From Armatimonadaceae bacterium (GTDB lineage: Bacteria > Armatimonadota > Armatimonadia > Armatimonadales > Armatimonadaceae), in NCBI GenBank assembly GCA_030447685.1, contig JAUJOK010000005.1:62001-126000 (forward strand): a stretch of DNA of 64,000 nucleotides, read 5' to 3'. The notes below the pieces were generated by a model. That model did no database searches. It worked only from the letters and a program-made list of their open reading frames with translations, and was not told the DNA's origin. Shown here piece after piece: positions 8,303 to 18,017 of the stretch; within the stretch, counting starts at the first letter, position 1; every line of letters begins with the position of its first letter. The translations under genes were made by a program, and so were the position numbers.

Positions 8303-9369
8303 TTATCGGGCGGGGACGCTTTGCAGCAGACGCAGCAGGCGCGGAGCCGTTACCTGAAGGCAGTACTCCCGCTCAACCTTTTTGCGTGCTTCCCGGCCCA
8401 TCCGCTCCCGCAGAGCGGGATTATCGCGCAGTGCGCACAGCGCGCGCGTCCAGTCTTCCGGCCCTGCCGCCAGAAAACCGTTGACACCTTCTTCGACAAT
8501 CTTCCCGTTTATCCCCACCGGCGAGGCCACTACGGGCCGTCCGCAGGCCATGTACTGAATTAATTTGTAACCGCATTTGCCGCGTTCGAACGGCGCGTCC
8601 GGCAGCGGCATGATCCCGGCGTCGAAACTCTGCACTTCGGAAACCTCGGTCTCCTCCGACCAGGGGCGCACCTGGCCGGGGACGCCGTCCGGCTTCCCCG
8701 CACCCGCGCCCACCAGAACCACGCGCGCCGCGCCGCCCCGGCATACCACTGCCAGCGCAGGACCCACGATTTGCAGAAACGGCGCGGTAACGGGTACACC
8801 GATCCAGCCAATCGTAAAAAGGTCGTTTTCCGACTTCGGGGTGGCCGTATATCGGTCAAGATCGATGACCGTCGGCAGATATTCCACCCGCCCCGCCCCG
8901 GCCTGCCGCGCCCGTTCCGCCAGATAATCGCTCCCCACGACGACCAGCGCCGCACGCCGCATCACTTCATCGATTTTGCCGCCCAGCAGACGGCGCACCC
9001 CGCCTCTGCGGTGCCGGTCATACTGGTGGAAGGTCGCATCATCATAATCAACGACATAAGGCACGCCGAGACGATTCAGCCATCGCTCACCCCACGCGGG
9101 CAGCCAGGGAAACAGCTCCTTTTCGATCCAGACCAGATCGAACCGGCTTCTGCTTTGCCGCAAAAGGCGGATGCGCTCGCGGTAGGCGCGCAGGATATCG
9201 GCATAGTGCTTGCGCCGCCCACCGTACAGGCCGCGCACATAATCGTCATCGAGCAGCGGAGCAACCTGGATGGAAAAACCGCGCGCCTTCAGATAGGGCA
9301 GGTATTGTAAAAAGCGGACGCGGCTGCTTGCCCCAGACGGTCGTAGCGGGTGAGAACCAGAACGCGCAT
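8303..9369 (-). CDS. Glycosyltransferase family 4-like protein, one apparent frameshift near the N-terminus
   Basis: The protein should begin 'MRVLVLTRYDRLG' at 9369 and continue 'ASSRVRFLQYLPYLKARGF', but a base appears to be missing in the run of four C residues at 9331-9334 (GGGG on the coding strand). From there to 8303 the frame is open. GT-B features are present: 'LFTIGWIGVPVTAPFL', 'MPLPDAPFERGKCGYKLIQYMACGRPVVASPVG'. It is a cytoplasmic transferase adding a sugar to the lipid-linked repeat. The ATG overlaps a TGA in another frame (TGATG). The frameshift may be a sequencing error. Confidence 0.8.
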
Positions 9370-10303
9370 CAGCGTGTCCGGGCCGGGAGGGGCTTGCCCA
9401 CAATCGAGCCATCCCGCGCAGTGTCTCCACGGCTTCGGGTGCCGAGCGATGCAGCGCCGCCCGCGCCAATCGCGTCACCGGCTCGATAAGGAGGGTGCCC
9501 AGCGCGAGCAGCGTGGCGGGAACGAAGCCGAAGTGTTTGTAGCCGTAAAGAATCCGGCTCCGCAGCGCGTAAAATAGACGCGTCGCCCGCACCTGTTCCA
9601 GGTTCCTCCCCCTTGTGGTACACCGGCGCGTCCACGCAGTACATGATTCGCCCACCCGCCTGCCGGACACGCAGCGACAGGTCTAAATCTTCTAAATAAA
9701 CGAAAAACCGCTCATCGAATCCGCCCACTGCCACGAAGACCGGGCGGCGAATCAGATAAAATGCGCCGATCACATGATCTACCTCGCGGGTGTCCGCGTG
9801 GTCCCAATCGGTCAGCAGGTGGGTTTGGAAGAGGCGCGGCAGCAGGTAATCGAGGCCAAGCATCTTGACGACGAAATGGGCGGGACGGGGAAAGCGCGCG
9901 CAGGTGCGGCTGATCTGGCCCGTGTCGTCCCGCAATGGAACGCCGCACACGGCCACATCCGCGTTTTCCGGCTCCTGCATGAAGGCAAGGGCCGTTTCCA
10001 GCGAGGCGGGCGATAGGCGCGTGTCGGGGTTCAGGAACAGCAGATAATCGGCGCGGCTTCGTGCCGCGCCTGGTTGCAGGCGGCGGCGACGCCCCGGTTA
10101 TGGGGTGTTCGGCTCACCGTCAGCGTGACTGCGCCCGCCGCTTCCAGCCCTTCCAGCGAACCCGGCGCAGACGCATTATCCACCACGACCACCCGGCTCA
10201 GCGCAAAGTTCCCCTGCTCCGCAAGCGCGATGGAGTTCAAACAGTCATAAAGCTGCCGCCCGGCATTCCAATTGACAATAACGATGTCTAAAGACGGCTT
10301 CAT
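9369..10303 (-). pseudogene. Glycosyltransferase family 2 (rhamnosyltransferase-like), broken by two frameshifts
   Basis: Three consecutive frames together give one GT2 enzyme: 'MKPSLDIVIVNWNAGRQLYDCLNSI' and 'CNQARHEAA' from 10303, then 'ADYLLFLNPDTRL', 'VIGAFYLIRRPVFVAVGGFDERFFVYLEDLDL' and 'VYHKG', then 'LEQVRATRLFYALRSRILYGYKHFG'. The first break is in a GCCGCGCC stretch near 10055-10065 and the second in a run of five C residues near 9608-9612. The pieces have the order and spacing of an intact gene, including the DxD-like 'NPDT' and 'ED' motifs. Exact 3' end is uncertain: I place it at the TGA overlapping the next ATG. Sequencing error is as likely as decay. Confidence 0.75.
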
Positions 10304-10337
10304 GTGCTTTTCATCTTAACGAAAGGTCGCCGGGGCG

Positions 10338-11561
10338 TCAAGCAGTGAAGGCTGCGCCGCCGCTGCTGCCTGCCGCCGCCGCTGACGCCGTTTCGTGCGG
10401 CAAAGCAAGACCCTTGCGGGCAAGCAGCGTTTCGTATATCTCCAGCCACCGGGCCACACACGGCGCGCGCCCGTACTCCTGTGCCATCTTCGCCCGGCCC
10501 GCCGCGCCCATGCGCCGCCGCTCCGGCTCCGGCAGCAAAAGCATCTCTATGGCTGATGCCGCGAGGGCAGCCGGGTCCATGAGCGGAACGATGCGGCCAC
10601 AGGAAGGGTCTATCAGGTCGCGGTTTCCCCGCACGTCCGAGGCGACTACCGGCACTTCCATGCACAGCGCCTCTTGTATCGAGCAGGGCAGCCCTTCCCG
10701 CGCGGACGGAAAAAGCAGCAGATCGCAGACGCTCAAAAGCTGCGCAATATCGTGCCGCCACCCCAGAAACCGGCACTGTTCCCACACGCCCTGCCGACGC
10801 GCCTCGACCTTCAGCCGTTCTTCCCGCTTCCCGCCGCCGATCAGCACCAGATGCGCGTTCTTGAAATGCCGCCGAATCTCCACGAACGCGGCCAGGGCAT
10901 CCGCCGTGCGTTTGTTAGGGGTCATTTCTCCCAAAACCGCCAGCACCGGGTAGGCCGCTTCGGGCAGGGAAAGCTCCCGGCGCACCGCCTGCCGCCTGGC
11001 TGACGGGATGCGCGCCGGGTCGAAGTCTTCCGTGGAGATGCCGACGCCGCGCGTCATGAAAAGCCGATCTTCGGGCACGACCTTTCCCTGAAGGGCCGCC
11101 TCATAGTCTTCGCCGTTGATAACCAACACACCGTCACTGAGGTGGTGCCCGGCGAAGCGCTCGATGGCGCGGTACACGGCATTAGTGGCGCGCGCGCCCT
11201 GCCGGTGAAAGTGGAATCCGTGCGGCGTATAGGCGCGCACCGGAACTTTCGCGCACGTCGCCGCCAGCCTGCCGACAAAGCCGCCTGTCGGGTTGTGCGC
11301 GTGAACGATGGTATATTGACGGGCGCGCAGCAGACGCACCAGGCGTGCCAGAGCCGTAAGGTTGGCCGGATGCAGCGGAAAACGCTGGAACGGCAGGTCG
11401 TGGATCTCCTCGACATGGGGCCGAATCTGGTCGGCGAAGCGTGTCAGTCGGCAGGCCACTTCGACGCTAAAGCCCGCGGCTCGCGCGGCATCCAGATGAG
11501 GCAGCATCGCACGAACGATGTGGTCCAGCGTGGAAACGTAAAGGAGGCGCGGCTTCGTCAT
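10338..11561 (-). CDS. Glycosyltransferase family 4
   Basis: A 407-residue GT-B enzyme. The acceptor half has 'TLDHIVRAMLPHLDAARAAGFSV', 'VHAHNPTGGFVGRLAA' and 'YTPHGFHFH'. The donor half has 'VLAVLGEMTPNKRTADAL', 'LVLIGGGKREERL' and the EX7E-type motif 'FPSAREGLPCSIQEALCMEVPVVASD'. It resembles EpsD/CapM-type transferases that act on polyprenyl-linked oligosaccharides in the cytoplasm. It lies between a GT2 gene and the plus-strand polymerase gene. Confidence 0.9.
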   Translation of the reverse strand: MTKPRLLYVSTLDHIVRAMLPHLDAARAAGFSVEVACRLTRFADQIRPHVEEIHDLPFQRFPLHPANLTALARLVRLLRARQYTIVHAHNPTGGFVGRLAATCAKVPVRAYTPHGFHFHRQGARATNAVYRAIERFAGHHLSDGVLVINGEDYEAALQGKVVPEDRLFMTRGVGISTEDFDPARIPSARRQAVRRELSLPEAAYPVLAVLGEMTPNKRTADALAAFVEIRRHFKNAHLVLIGGGKREERLKVEARRQGVWEQCRFLGWRHDIAQLLSVCDLLLFPSAREGLPCSIQEALCMEVPVVASDVRGNRDLIDPSCGRIVPLMDPAALAASAIEMLLLPEPERRRMGAAGRAKMAQEYGRAPCVARWLEIYETLLARKGLALPHETASAAAAGSSGGAAFTA

Positions 11562-11669
11562 GACGCCTTGGACTCGTAAGTAGTGGCTTCGGAGACTCGG
11601 TTCATACTATAGGTCATTTTACCGCACCGTGAGGGATGGTATCATGGAAGCGTCACTGCAATCGAACCG

Positions 11670-13247
11670 ATGAATCTTTTCTCTTTTCCCAAAAACAGCG
11701 ACACAAGCACGCTTCCCGCCTATTCCGGGCGCGCAAATCGGCGGCTCCCGGCAGCGCCGCCGGGCGGCTACGCACCGGCGGCACCCTGGTATGCCTGGGT
11801 GGTGGCGCTGCTGCTGGCGCTAACGGCGGCGGCGGGCATCGTTTATCCCAAGATGGGCGTGGCCGCAGGCGCGCTGATCCTCATCGCCTTTGTAGCGACG
11901 CGTATTGTTCGTCGGCCCCTCACGGGCCTGCTCGTCGCGCTGTGCGTCTTCCCGGTCTATCCGGCGTTCCGCGCCGCCGTTGTTTTGTATAATCTGCCCC
12001 TGCCCACCGCCGGTCTGCGTTTTTGGCCGCAGGGGCTTCTGTGCCTGGTATTCGGCGGTATTCTTATAGGCAGCATCGCGCGGCGGGAACGGCTTCGAGT
12101 TTACTGGGACGACCTTCCTCCCGTTATCTTTGTCCTGGGCGGCGTCTACGGCACGGCGCTGTCGCTGGCGGCGCAGCACCCGTATTTCGTCATCTTCGGT
12201 ATACATGCATCGCTCGCCCCCGTCTTCTTTTATTTCGCCGCGCGCTGGATACGTCCGTCCCGCCATGACCTGCGGCGCGTCCTTACCTTCTTCCTCACTG
12301 CCTATGCGGTGCTGGCGGTGCTGTCGCTGCTGGACTACTTCCTGCGCCCGGTACTGGTGCTTCAACTGGCGAACGCCGCGCGCCCGCAGATGGTTTCGCC
12401 CCCTTTCCAGCCGCTGGACTTCTGGCGCTTCTATTTCCGCATGCAGTCGCTGCTTTTCGAGGAAAACGTCTGGGGATCGCTGTCAGCGCTGGTTTCTCTG
12501 TTCTGCCTGGCGAGTTTATCCAGCCCACGGCCATCGTGGACTATCCGCGCGCTGTTCTGTCTTTCGACCCTGTGCCTGATTCTGACGCTCTCGCTCGGCT
12601 CGTTCGGGTGCTGGCTTACCGGAACCGGGGTCCTTTTGCTGCTGCGCGGGCAGCACCGGAAGCGGATTTTTGTGGGCCTGGCGCTGCTGACGGCGCTGGG
12701 CGCGTGGACGTATACTATCGTGGGCAAAGATATACGCGTCGCCATGCTGATGCACCATATCGAACAAAGCGGCATCTCCACTGGCGATGTGGGCGCGGAT
12801 CGCCAGCACCAGTGGGAAGCGGGCCTGCGCATTTTTGAGGAAAATCCGTCCGGAACGGGCATCGGCACGGTCGGATACGGCGCTTCTTTGACCGCGATCC
12901 GATTGACGACGGTGGCGGACGGCAACTATATCAGCATTCTTGGGGAAACCGGCGTGCCGGGTATTCTCATCCTGGTTCTTACGGTGCTGGGAACGGCATG
13001 GGTGCTTTTTCGGCATCTGCGCGCGGCGCAGGGAACGGAAAAAATATTGGGGATGACACTCCTCGCCTACCTCTGCGGGATGTGCGTCCATGCCGTCGGC
13101 GCGAACCCCTTTGAATACTACTACACCTTCCCGGTCTTCTGGATGCTCACCGGCATTTATGTCAGTCGGCGCATAGAGGCACAGCAGCAGGCGGCAAGGG
13201 AGATTTATCCGCCGCTGCCGGAGCGCGCCATAACGACCAGAGCGTAA
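11670..13247 (+). CDS. O-antigen polymerase/ligase family membrane protein (Wzy/WaaL-like)
   Basis: A 525-residue polytopic membrane protein with about ten to twelve hydrophobic segments. After a short cytoplasmic start it has 'YAWVVALLLALTAAAGIVYP', and a large periplasmic loop in the second half contains 'EENPSGTGIGTVGYGAS' and 'NYISILGETGVPGILILVL'. This 'G.G...', 'H/N..YL..L.E.G..G' arrangement is typical of the O-antigen ligase domain. It would polymerise or ligate the repeat units in the periplasm. It is the only plus-strand gene inside the polysaccharide locus, and its 3' end overlaps the convergent membrane transferase by 43 bases. Confidence 0.85.
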   Translation: MNLFSFPKNSDTSTLPAYSGRANRRLPAAPPGGYAPAAPWYAWVVALLLALTAAAGIVYPKMGVAAGALILIAFVATRIVRRPLTGLLVALCVFPVYPAFRAAVVLYNLPLPTAGLRFWPQGLLCLVFGGILIGSIARRERLRVYWDDLPPVIFVLGGVYGTALSLAAQHPYFVIFGIHASLAPVFFYFAARWIRPSRHDLRRVLTFFLTAYAVLAVLSLLDYFLRPVLVLQLANAARPQMVSPPFQPLDFWRFYFRMQSLLFEENVWGSLSALVSLFCLASLSSPRPSWTIRALFCLSTLCLILTLSLGSFGCWLTGTGVLLLLRGQHRKRIFVGLALLTALGAWTYTIVGKDIRVAMLMHHIEQSGISTGDVGADRQHQWEAGLRIFEENPSGTGIGTVGYGASLTAIRLTTVADGNYISILGETGVPGILILVLTVLGTAWVLFRHLRAAQGTEKILGMTLLAYLCGMCVHAVGANPFEYYYTFPVFWMLTGIYVSRRIEAQQQAAREIYPPLPERAITTRA

Positions 13248-14527
13248 ACATTGATGAGCAGCAGCCCCCCCAGCAGCAGACCACAGGCGAATGCCCGCTG
13301 CCGCGCCGGGAACAGCGCCTGCCAGCCTGCGGCCATAACGATGCCGAACGGAACCAGAAGCGGAAAAAAGAAGCGACCCTGAGGCGTGAAGTGCGCCCAG
13401 TTATAGCGGTAAAAGACGCCGACCACGAAAAGCGCGAATAGCGCGGCAACGCCGATAGCGGCGGCGAATTCGCTCTCCTTCCGCTCTTGCTGCCCCCCGC
13501 GCTGCCGCCGCCGCTGCCGCCACAGAAGCGCCAGCCCCACGGCGGTAGCGGCCTGCACAGCGGCTAAGACCACGTATATGGCCATGGGAAGCGGGCGCTG
13601 CCCCCCGTCGAAAAGCCCCCAGAAAGACAGCCACCCCCAGACCGTGACACGGGCCGCATAACGCCACGGCGTCACTCCCTGCCCCGACGCCGCCAGCGCG
13701 GCATATCCGGGAATCCTGTCCGTCCACATCTGCGCCGCCGCCGCCTGGCGCAGCGGATCGCCATACAGGGCCTGGTTGCGTACGAACCACCAGCCAATAA
13801 CTATAGCGCTGATCCCCAGAACCAGACCCATCTGCCTTACTATAGCGGAAGTTCTTCCCGGCCCGCGCCGCCGATGCCCGGCCCACCACAGCGCCACGCA
13901 GGCCGTCGGCAGCAGCCCCAAACAGGTCACTTTACTGCCGACACCCACCGCGACCCAGATCGACAGCCCCAGCACCCGCCGTCTATCGAACCCGTGCCGC
14001 AGGCCGCCCCCCATTGCCGCCAGCGCGCCCGCAGCACCCAGCGCCGCGAGGTTCTCGTTCGTCACCGCCGCCGACAGTGATACGAACAGGGGCACACCCG
14101 CCACGATACCCGCAGCCGTCAACGCCGCTGAAGGACACAAAAACTCCCGCGCCGAACGGAAGGTCAGCCAGACTACGCCCGCCCCAAGAACACCGGAGAT
14201 AAGGCGCAGCATCAGCACTGCGCCGTCCTGTCCCAGTAAAGGCGCAGCGACGGCGTACACGACCGCGCCGAAAAGATGGTACAGCGGAGGATGCGCCGAC
14301 TGATAATAGGCAAACGTGTACGGGGGCAGCGTTCGGTGCGCCGCCATGTAGGCAATCACCGCCAGATGGTTCCCCTCATCGGGGTGAAAGTTACTCCAGC
14401 GCGCCGCATTTGCGCCCACGGGACGGGGAACCCGAACGGCCCACAAAGCAGACAGGGTTAAGAACGTCACCAGCAGAGCGATAAGGGGGATGCTGCTCCA
14501 CGCGCGCCCGCTCTTCCCGGAGGCCAC
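13205..14527 (-). CDS. Polytopic glycosyltransferase (ArnT/PMT-like, GT-C fold)
   Basis: A protein of 440 residues starting with GTG at 14527, whose first base is the last base of the preceding TAG stop (TAGTG), indicating coupled translation. It has about ten membrane segments. The first loop carries 'NFHPDEGNHLAVIAYMAAHRTLP' and 'YQSAHPPLYHL', the acidic DE motif and HPP element of polyprenyl-phosphate-dependent GT-C enzymes. It probably transfers a sugar from a polyprenyl-phosphate donor on the periplasmic side. Acceptor and sugar cannot be told. Confidence 0.85.
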   Translation of the reverse strand: MASGKSGRAWSSIPLIALLVTFLTLSALWAVRVPRPVGANAARWSNFHPDEGNHLAVIAYMAAHRTLPPYTFAYYQSAHPPLYHLFGAVVYAVAAPLLGQDGAVLMLRLISGVLGAGVVWLTFRSAREFLCPSAALTAAGIVAGVPLFVSLSAAVTNENLAALGAAGALAAMGGGLRHGFDRRRVLGLSIWVAVGVGSKVTCLGLLPTACVALWWAGHRRRGPGRTSAIVRQMGLVLGISAIVIGWWFVRNQALYGDPLRQAAAAQMWTDRIPGYAALAASGQGVTPWRYAARVTVWGWLSFWGLFDGGQRPLPMAIYVVLAAVQAATAVGLALLWRQRRRQRGGQQERKESEFAAAIGVAALFALFVVGVFYRYNWAHFTPQGRFFFPLLVPFGIVMAAGWQALFPARQRAFACGLLLGGLLLINVYALVVMARSGSGG

Positions 14528-15735
14528 TATCGGAATTCTTCCGCCATCAAGCGCGTGTGCCGAATTACCCGCGTCGCCTTTCGCCACACCCATTGCTCGG
14601 TGGCGCGAATAACGGCGTCTGTCGTCGCGGCAAACGAACGCTTTACGGTCACGGCGGAACGGTTTTCCGCCCCCGTTTTTCCCGCCAGGTCTGCCAGATC
14701 GTTGAACAGCGCGGCGATAGGCGCGGCATGGCACGCAACCGTCGCCCGCTCGTGCAAAGCCGCATGCGCTTTTTCCGCTATTGCCGCGCGCTCGCCCGGC
14801 TGCGCGATCAGCCGGGTGAGCAGAGTATCCCAGTCACCTCGCTCCCGCGCCAGCAAGCCCTCCTCGGCATGGCAAACCGCCTCGGCGAAGCCTGCGGTCG
14901 CCGCCGCCACCGTGGGGACGCGCACCGCCGCCGCTTCCAAAAACTTCACCTCGCTTTTGGCATGATTGAACGGACGCGTCGGGTCCAATGGGGCGAGGTT
15001 GATGTCGATCCCGGCAAGAAGCGCGGGAAGCTCCCGCCAATCCACGAACGGATGCCGCTGCACACGCCCCCCGAACCGCTCGAAGCCAGGCGGCAGGCGC
15101 ACCGTGCCCACCACCAGCAGATTGACATCTTCATCGCGGCGCAGAACGCGGCGAAGCGGCCCGGCAATATCTGCCAGGTCCGCGTCGTGGGTGGGCGAGC
15201 CACTCAGATAGCCGAGCGTAATGCGGTCTCGGCGGGTCAGCCGCCGCTGGGCCGCCGTTTCCGAAATCGACAGCAGCTCATCGGAAACAAAGTTGCGCAC
15301 CACATGCACCGGTTTTCCCGTCAGCAGGCGCGCGCGGCCCGCCAGAAACTCCGTAGAAACGATCAGGGCATCGGCGGCATGCGCCATCGCGGCGCTTGCG
15401 TGTACCACCGCCTGGTGCGCGCGATAACGCACCGCATCCTGCGGGTGCGAAATGCCCGCCTGGTACGCGAACTCCGGTTCAAAAATCAGATCATCGGTGG
15501 AATAAACCAGGACTGCGCCGCAGGCGCGCGCCGCGTCCCGGAAGCGCGCACCGGTCGCATCCAGACCGATCCGGTGGAGCACCACCACGTCATGCGCGAC
15601 CCGGACCTGCTTCTGCCCCGCCCAGGCAAAGTCGGCCTCCACGCCCTGCCGGTGGAGCGCCTCGATCAGATGGCCGCAGCGGTAGCGGGCATTGGCGCGC
15701 TCCTTCGGGTCGGCGGCAACGAACAAGATGCGCAT
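14527..15735 (-). CDS. Glycosyltransferase (GT-B fold, family 4/1-like)
   Basis: This 402-residue protein opens 'MRILFVAADPKERANARYRC' and has a donor half with 'RITLGYLSGSPTHDADL', 'LLVVGTVRLPPGFERFGGRV' and 'LAPLDPTRPFNHAKSEVKFLEAAAVRVPTVAA', a GT4-like pattern in which the lysine and glutamates of the nucleotide-binding site are kept. It lies 10 bases downstream of the next GT4 gene and overlaps the GT-C gene, so it belongs to the same operon. Confidence 0.85.
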   Translation of the reverse strand: MRILFVAADPKERANARYRCGHLIEALHRQGVEADFAWAGQKQVRVAHDVVVLHRIGLDATGARFRDAARACGAVLVYSTDDLIFEPEFAYQAGISHPQDAVRYRAHQAVVHASAAMAHAADALIVSTEFLAGRARLLTGKPVHVVRNFVSDELLSISETAAQRRLTRRDRITLGYLSGSPTHDADLADIAGPLRRVLRRDEDVNLLVVGTVRLPPGFERFGGRVQRHPFVDWRELPALLAGIDINLAPLDPTRPFNHAKSEVKFLEAAAVRVPTVAAATAGFAEAVCHAEEGLLARERGDWDTLLTRLIAQPGERAAIAEKAHAALHERATVACHAAPIAALFNDLADLAGKTGAENRSAVTVKRSFAATTDAVIRATEQWVWRKATRVIRHTRLMAEEFR

Positions 15736-15744
15736 CGGACTATC

Positions 15745-17058
15745 TTACCCCACCGCCAGATCGAAATATTGCTCAAGCCGGTTCACCGATTGCGGCCATG
15801 TCCAGCGACCAAGCACCGCCTCACGCCCTTTGCGCCCCATTCGCTCGGCGAGAGCCGGATCGGCTAAAAGGCGGTTCAGCGCCGCGCCAAATTCGCTGGT
15901 GTTGCGGTCTGTCAGAATCCCCGTTACTCCACCTTGTATCGTTTCCCGCACTCCCCCCTCGCTGACGCCGACGACCGGCGTTCCACAGGCCATCGCTTCG
16001 AGCGGCACGAACCCGAACGGCTCCAGATGCGGCGCGAAGGCGACCACGGCGGCCCGCCGGTAGGCTTCGCGCAAAACCTCCTCCGACACTTCCGTCTGGA
16101 TACAAACATCCACGCCACGCTCGGCGGCGCGGCGGCGCAGCATCTCCGCCATCGAAGCGCCGTCGCGCTTGCCCAGCGACGGATCGTACCCGATGATCTG
16201 CACCCGTGGCCGCCGCGCGCCGGACAGGGTGGCTACCGCATCGATAATGAAGTCGTGCCGCTTGGTTGGGAGCAGGCTTCCCACCGACAGCACGGTGTTT
16301 TCCCGCTCCTCAGACGAGTTCGGCGTAAAGAAATCGGTATCGACGCCGAGGTAGCAGACGCGGGCCTGCACACCGTAGGAGCGCAGAATCGCCTCGCGCG
16401 AATACCGGGAGTTGGCAAGAATTAACGTCGCCGCGCGCGCGTTCGGCGTATCCCGCCGCTGCTGATCCTGCAAAATACGCAGGCTTAGCGGCGAAAACAG
16501 ATGGCCGCGAAACCGGCGGCGTCCCCATTGTCTGCGCGGGTTATCGTATTCGGGGTGCGTTTCCACGGCCCATTCGTGGACGTGACGCAGCGTATCCTGG
16601 CAAAAGTAGACGCTGGGAGTTCGAAGACGCCGCAGCAGATACGGGGAAAGCAAAAAGCGGCAGTGATGCACGTACACCAGATCATAGCCCCGTGCATCCA
16701 TATCGGCGGCTATCTTTGCATAAAGCGCCTCCAGCGCCTCCATCCGGTGCCTGTATTCCTGCACAGCAGCATACGCATGAAGCATCTGCTGCGCGCGCTG
16801 CCCTACGCGGCCTCTCCACAGCGGCGCGGTCAGCCTATTTTCTGTCAGTCGGCGCGCGAACGGCTGCGCCGCCGGGGGAGCCTCGTAGACGAAGGTGCCG
16901 GAGCACAGCGGGTCGAGCGGCAGGAAGGTCTCCTCCGAAGAAGATAGCCGGTAGGCATCGAGCGCATAGCCGCGCGCTTTCAGGTGGCGCGCGTGTTCGT
17001 ACAAAGCGCGTTTCGCGCCACCTGCGGGAAGGTTGTGAAACAAAGCGATCTTTGGCAA
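15745..17058 (-). CDS. Glycosyltransferase family 4 (paralogue of 20364-21734)
   Basis: A 437-residue GT4 enzyme opening 'MPKIALFHNLPAGGAKRALY'. It has 'DLVYVHHCRFLLSPYLLRRL', 'LANSRYSREAILRSYG', 'VLSVGSLLPTKRHDFIIDA' and the EX7E motif 'APHLEPFGFVPLEAMACGTPVVGVSEGG'. It is a close paralogue of the gene at 20364-21734, and both share a 127-bp stretch that is about 97% identical in DNA. It acts in repeat-unit assembly in the cytoplasm. Confidence 0.92.
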   Translation of the reverse strand: MPKIALFHNLPAGGAKRALYEHARHLKARGYALDAYRLSSSEETFLPLDPLCSGTFVYEAPPAAQPFARRLTENRLTAPLWRGRVGQRAQQMLHAYAAVQEYRHRMEALEALYAKIAADMDARGYDLVYVHHCRFLLSPYLLRRLRTPSVYFCQDTLRHVHEWAVETHPEYDNPRRQWGRRRFRGHLFSPLSLRILQDQQRRDTPNARAATLILANSRYSREAILRSYGVQARVCYLGVDTDFFTPNSSEERENTVLSVGSLLPTKRHDFIIDAVATLSGARRPRVQIIGYDPSLGKRDGASMAEMLRRRAAERGVDVCIQTEVSEEVLREAYRRAAVVAFAPHLEPFGFVPLEAMACGTPVVGVSEGGVRETIQGGVTGILTDRNTSEFGAALNRLLADPALAERMGRKGREAVLGRWTWPQSVNRLEQYFDLAVG

Positions 17059-17090
17059 AAGGCTACCGCGATTCCCGTCCGACCCCGCGA

Positions 17091-18014
17091 CTACTTATAG
17101 GCATGGACGATAGCCCGGTATCGCACGATTTGCGGCTTTGCCGCCGCTTCGTTGCTCGTATCCGGTGTTCGACGCCGCCGCAGCAGCGCCGCGCGCAAGG
17201 GCGAAAGACCGCCGCTTTCTCCGGCAGGCGCATTGCCTGGCTGCTGCTGCGTCATCGCCTCCTGAGGCCGACCCACCAGAATTTCCACACGACGAAAGCC
17301 CGCCGCGCGGCACATGCCCTCCAGAGCCTGCTGGTTCGGCGCCCACCAGTTCGTCGGATCCGCCGCCCGCTCATCGGAGGGAAAGAACTCGCAAAGGGCA
17401 TGCTCTTCATAACCGGGCACCGCCACCGCATCAGTTTCTATAACCGCCAGTTCTCCGGTGACCGCCGCCAGACGCTTCAGCGCCTCCAGGGGATTCTCGA
17501 TGTGGTACAGGACGCCCAGGTACAGCACCACATCGAACGTGCCGAGACGCTCCAGATCAACGGTCATAAAGTCCGCCACTACCGATACCGCTTTGCTCTG
17601 CAAAATCTGATGGGCGGTGTCATAGCCTATCTTGCCCGGCAGTGTCTGTGGCTGCCAGACGCTGGGAATCGTGTGCCAGGGTTCTGGCGCGGCATTCTGC
17701 TGCTGACGCTCCTCAATATAACGCCGCACGGCGGGCCAATCGATAGACCAGACGTAGTGATCCAGCGAAACGACCCGCTTCGCCCCGGCGCGCTCGGCAG
17801 CAAACGAAAAGAAGCCGTCCCAGGCCCCGATATCGAGAATGCTCTTACCTTTCAGGTCGGGCAGACGGATAGACTTCAGCTCCTGCTGTAGCTGTTCCTG
17901 GCTCTTCCCGCTTCCCGGAGTGATGACGCCATTGCCCAGATCAATGGAGTGGAACCAGTTCGGCACGGCGTTTACCCTCTCCTGAACCGTCTGCGTCTGC
18001 TGCTGCGAACTCAT
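17091..18014 (-). CDS. SAM-dependent methyltransferase, CmoB-like (DUF1698)
   Basis: A 307-residue class I methyltransferase. The N-terminus has 'WFHSIDLGNGVITPG' and the SAM-binding motif is 'KSILDIGAWDGFFSFAAERAGAKRVVSLDHY', followed by 'FDVVLYLGVLYHIENPLEAL', all as in the CmoB/DUF1698 family. CmoB itself modifies tRNA wobble uridine using carboxy-SAM, but the setting inside a polysaccharide locus suggests that this one methylates a sugar or lipid carrier. Its stop is close to the next gene. The substrate is inferred from context only. Confidence 0.88.
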   Translation of the reverse strand: MSSQQQTQTVQERVNAVPNWFHSIDLGNGVITPGSGKSQEQLQQELKSIRLPDLKGKSILDIGAWDGFFSFAAERAGAKRVVSLDHYVWSIDWPAVRRYIEERQQQNAAPEPWHTIPSVWQPQTLPGKIGYDTAHQILQSKAVSVVADFMTVDLERLGTFDVVLYLGVLYHIENPLEALKRLAAVTGELAVIETDAVAVPGYEEHALCEFFPSDERAADPTNWWAPNQQALEGMCRAAGFRRVEILVGRPQEAMTQQQPGNAPAGESGGLSPLRAALLRRRRTPDTSNEAAAKPQIVRYRAIVHAYK

Positions 18015-18017
18015 ACG

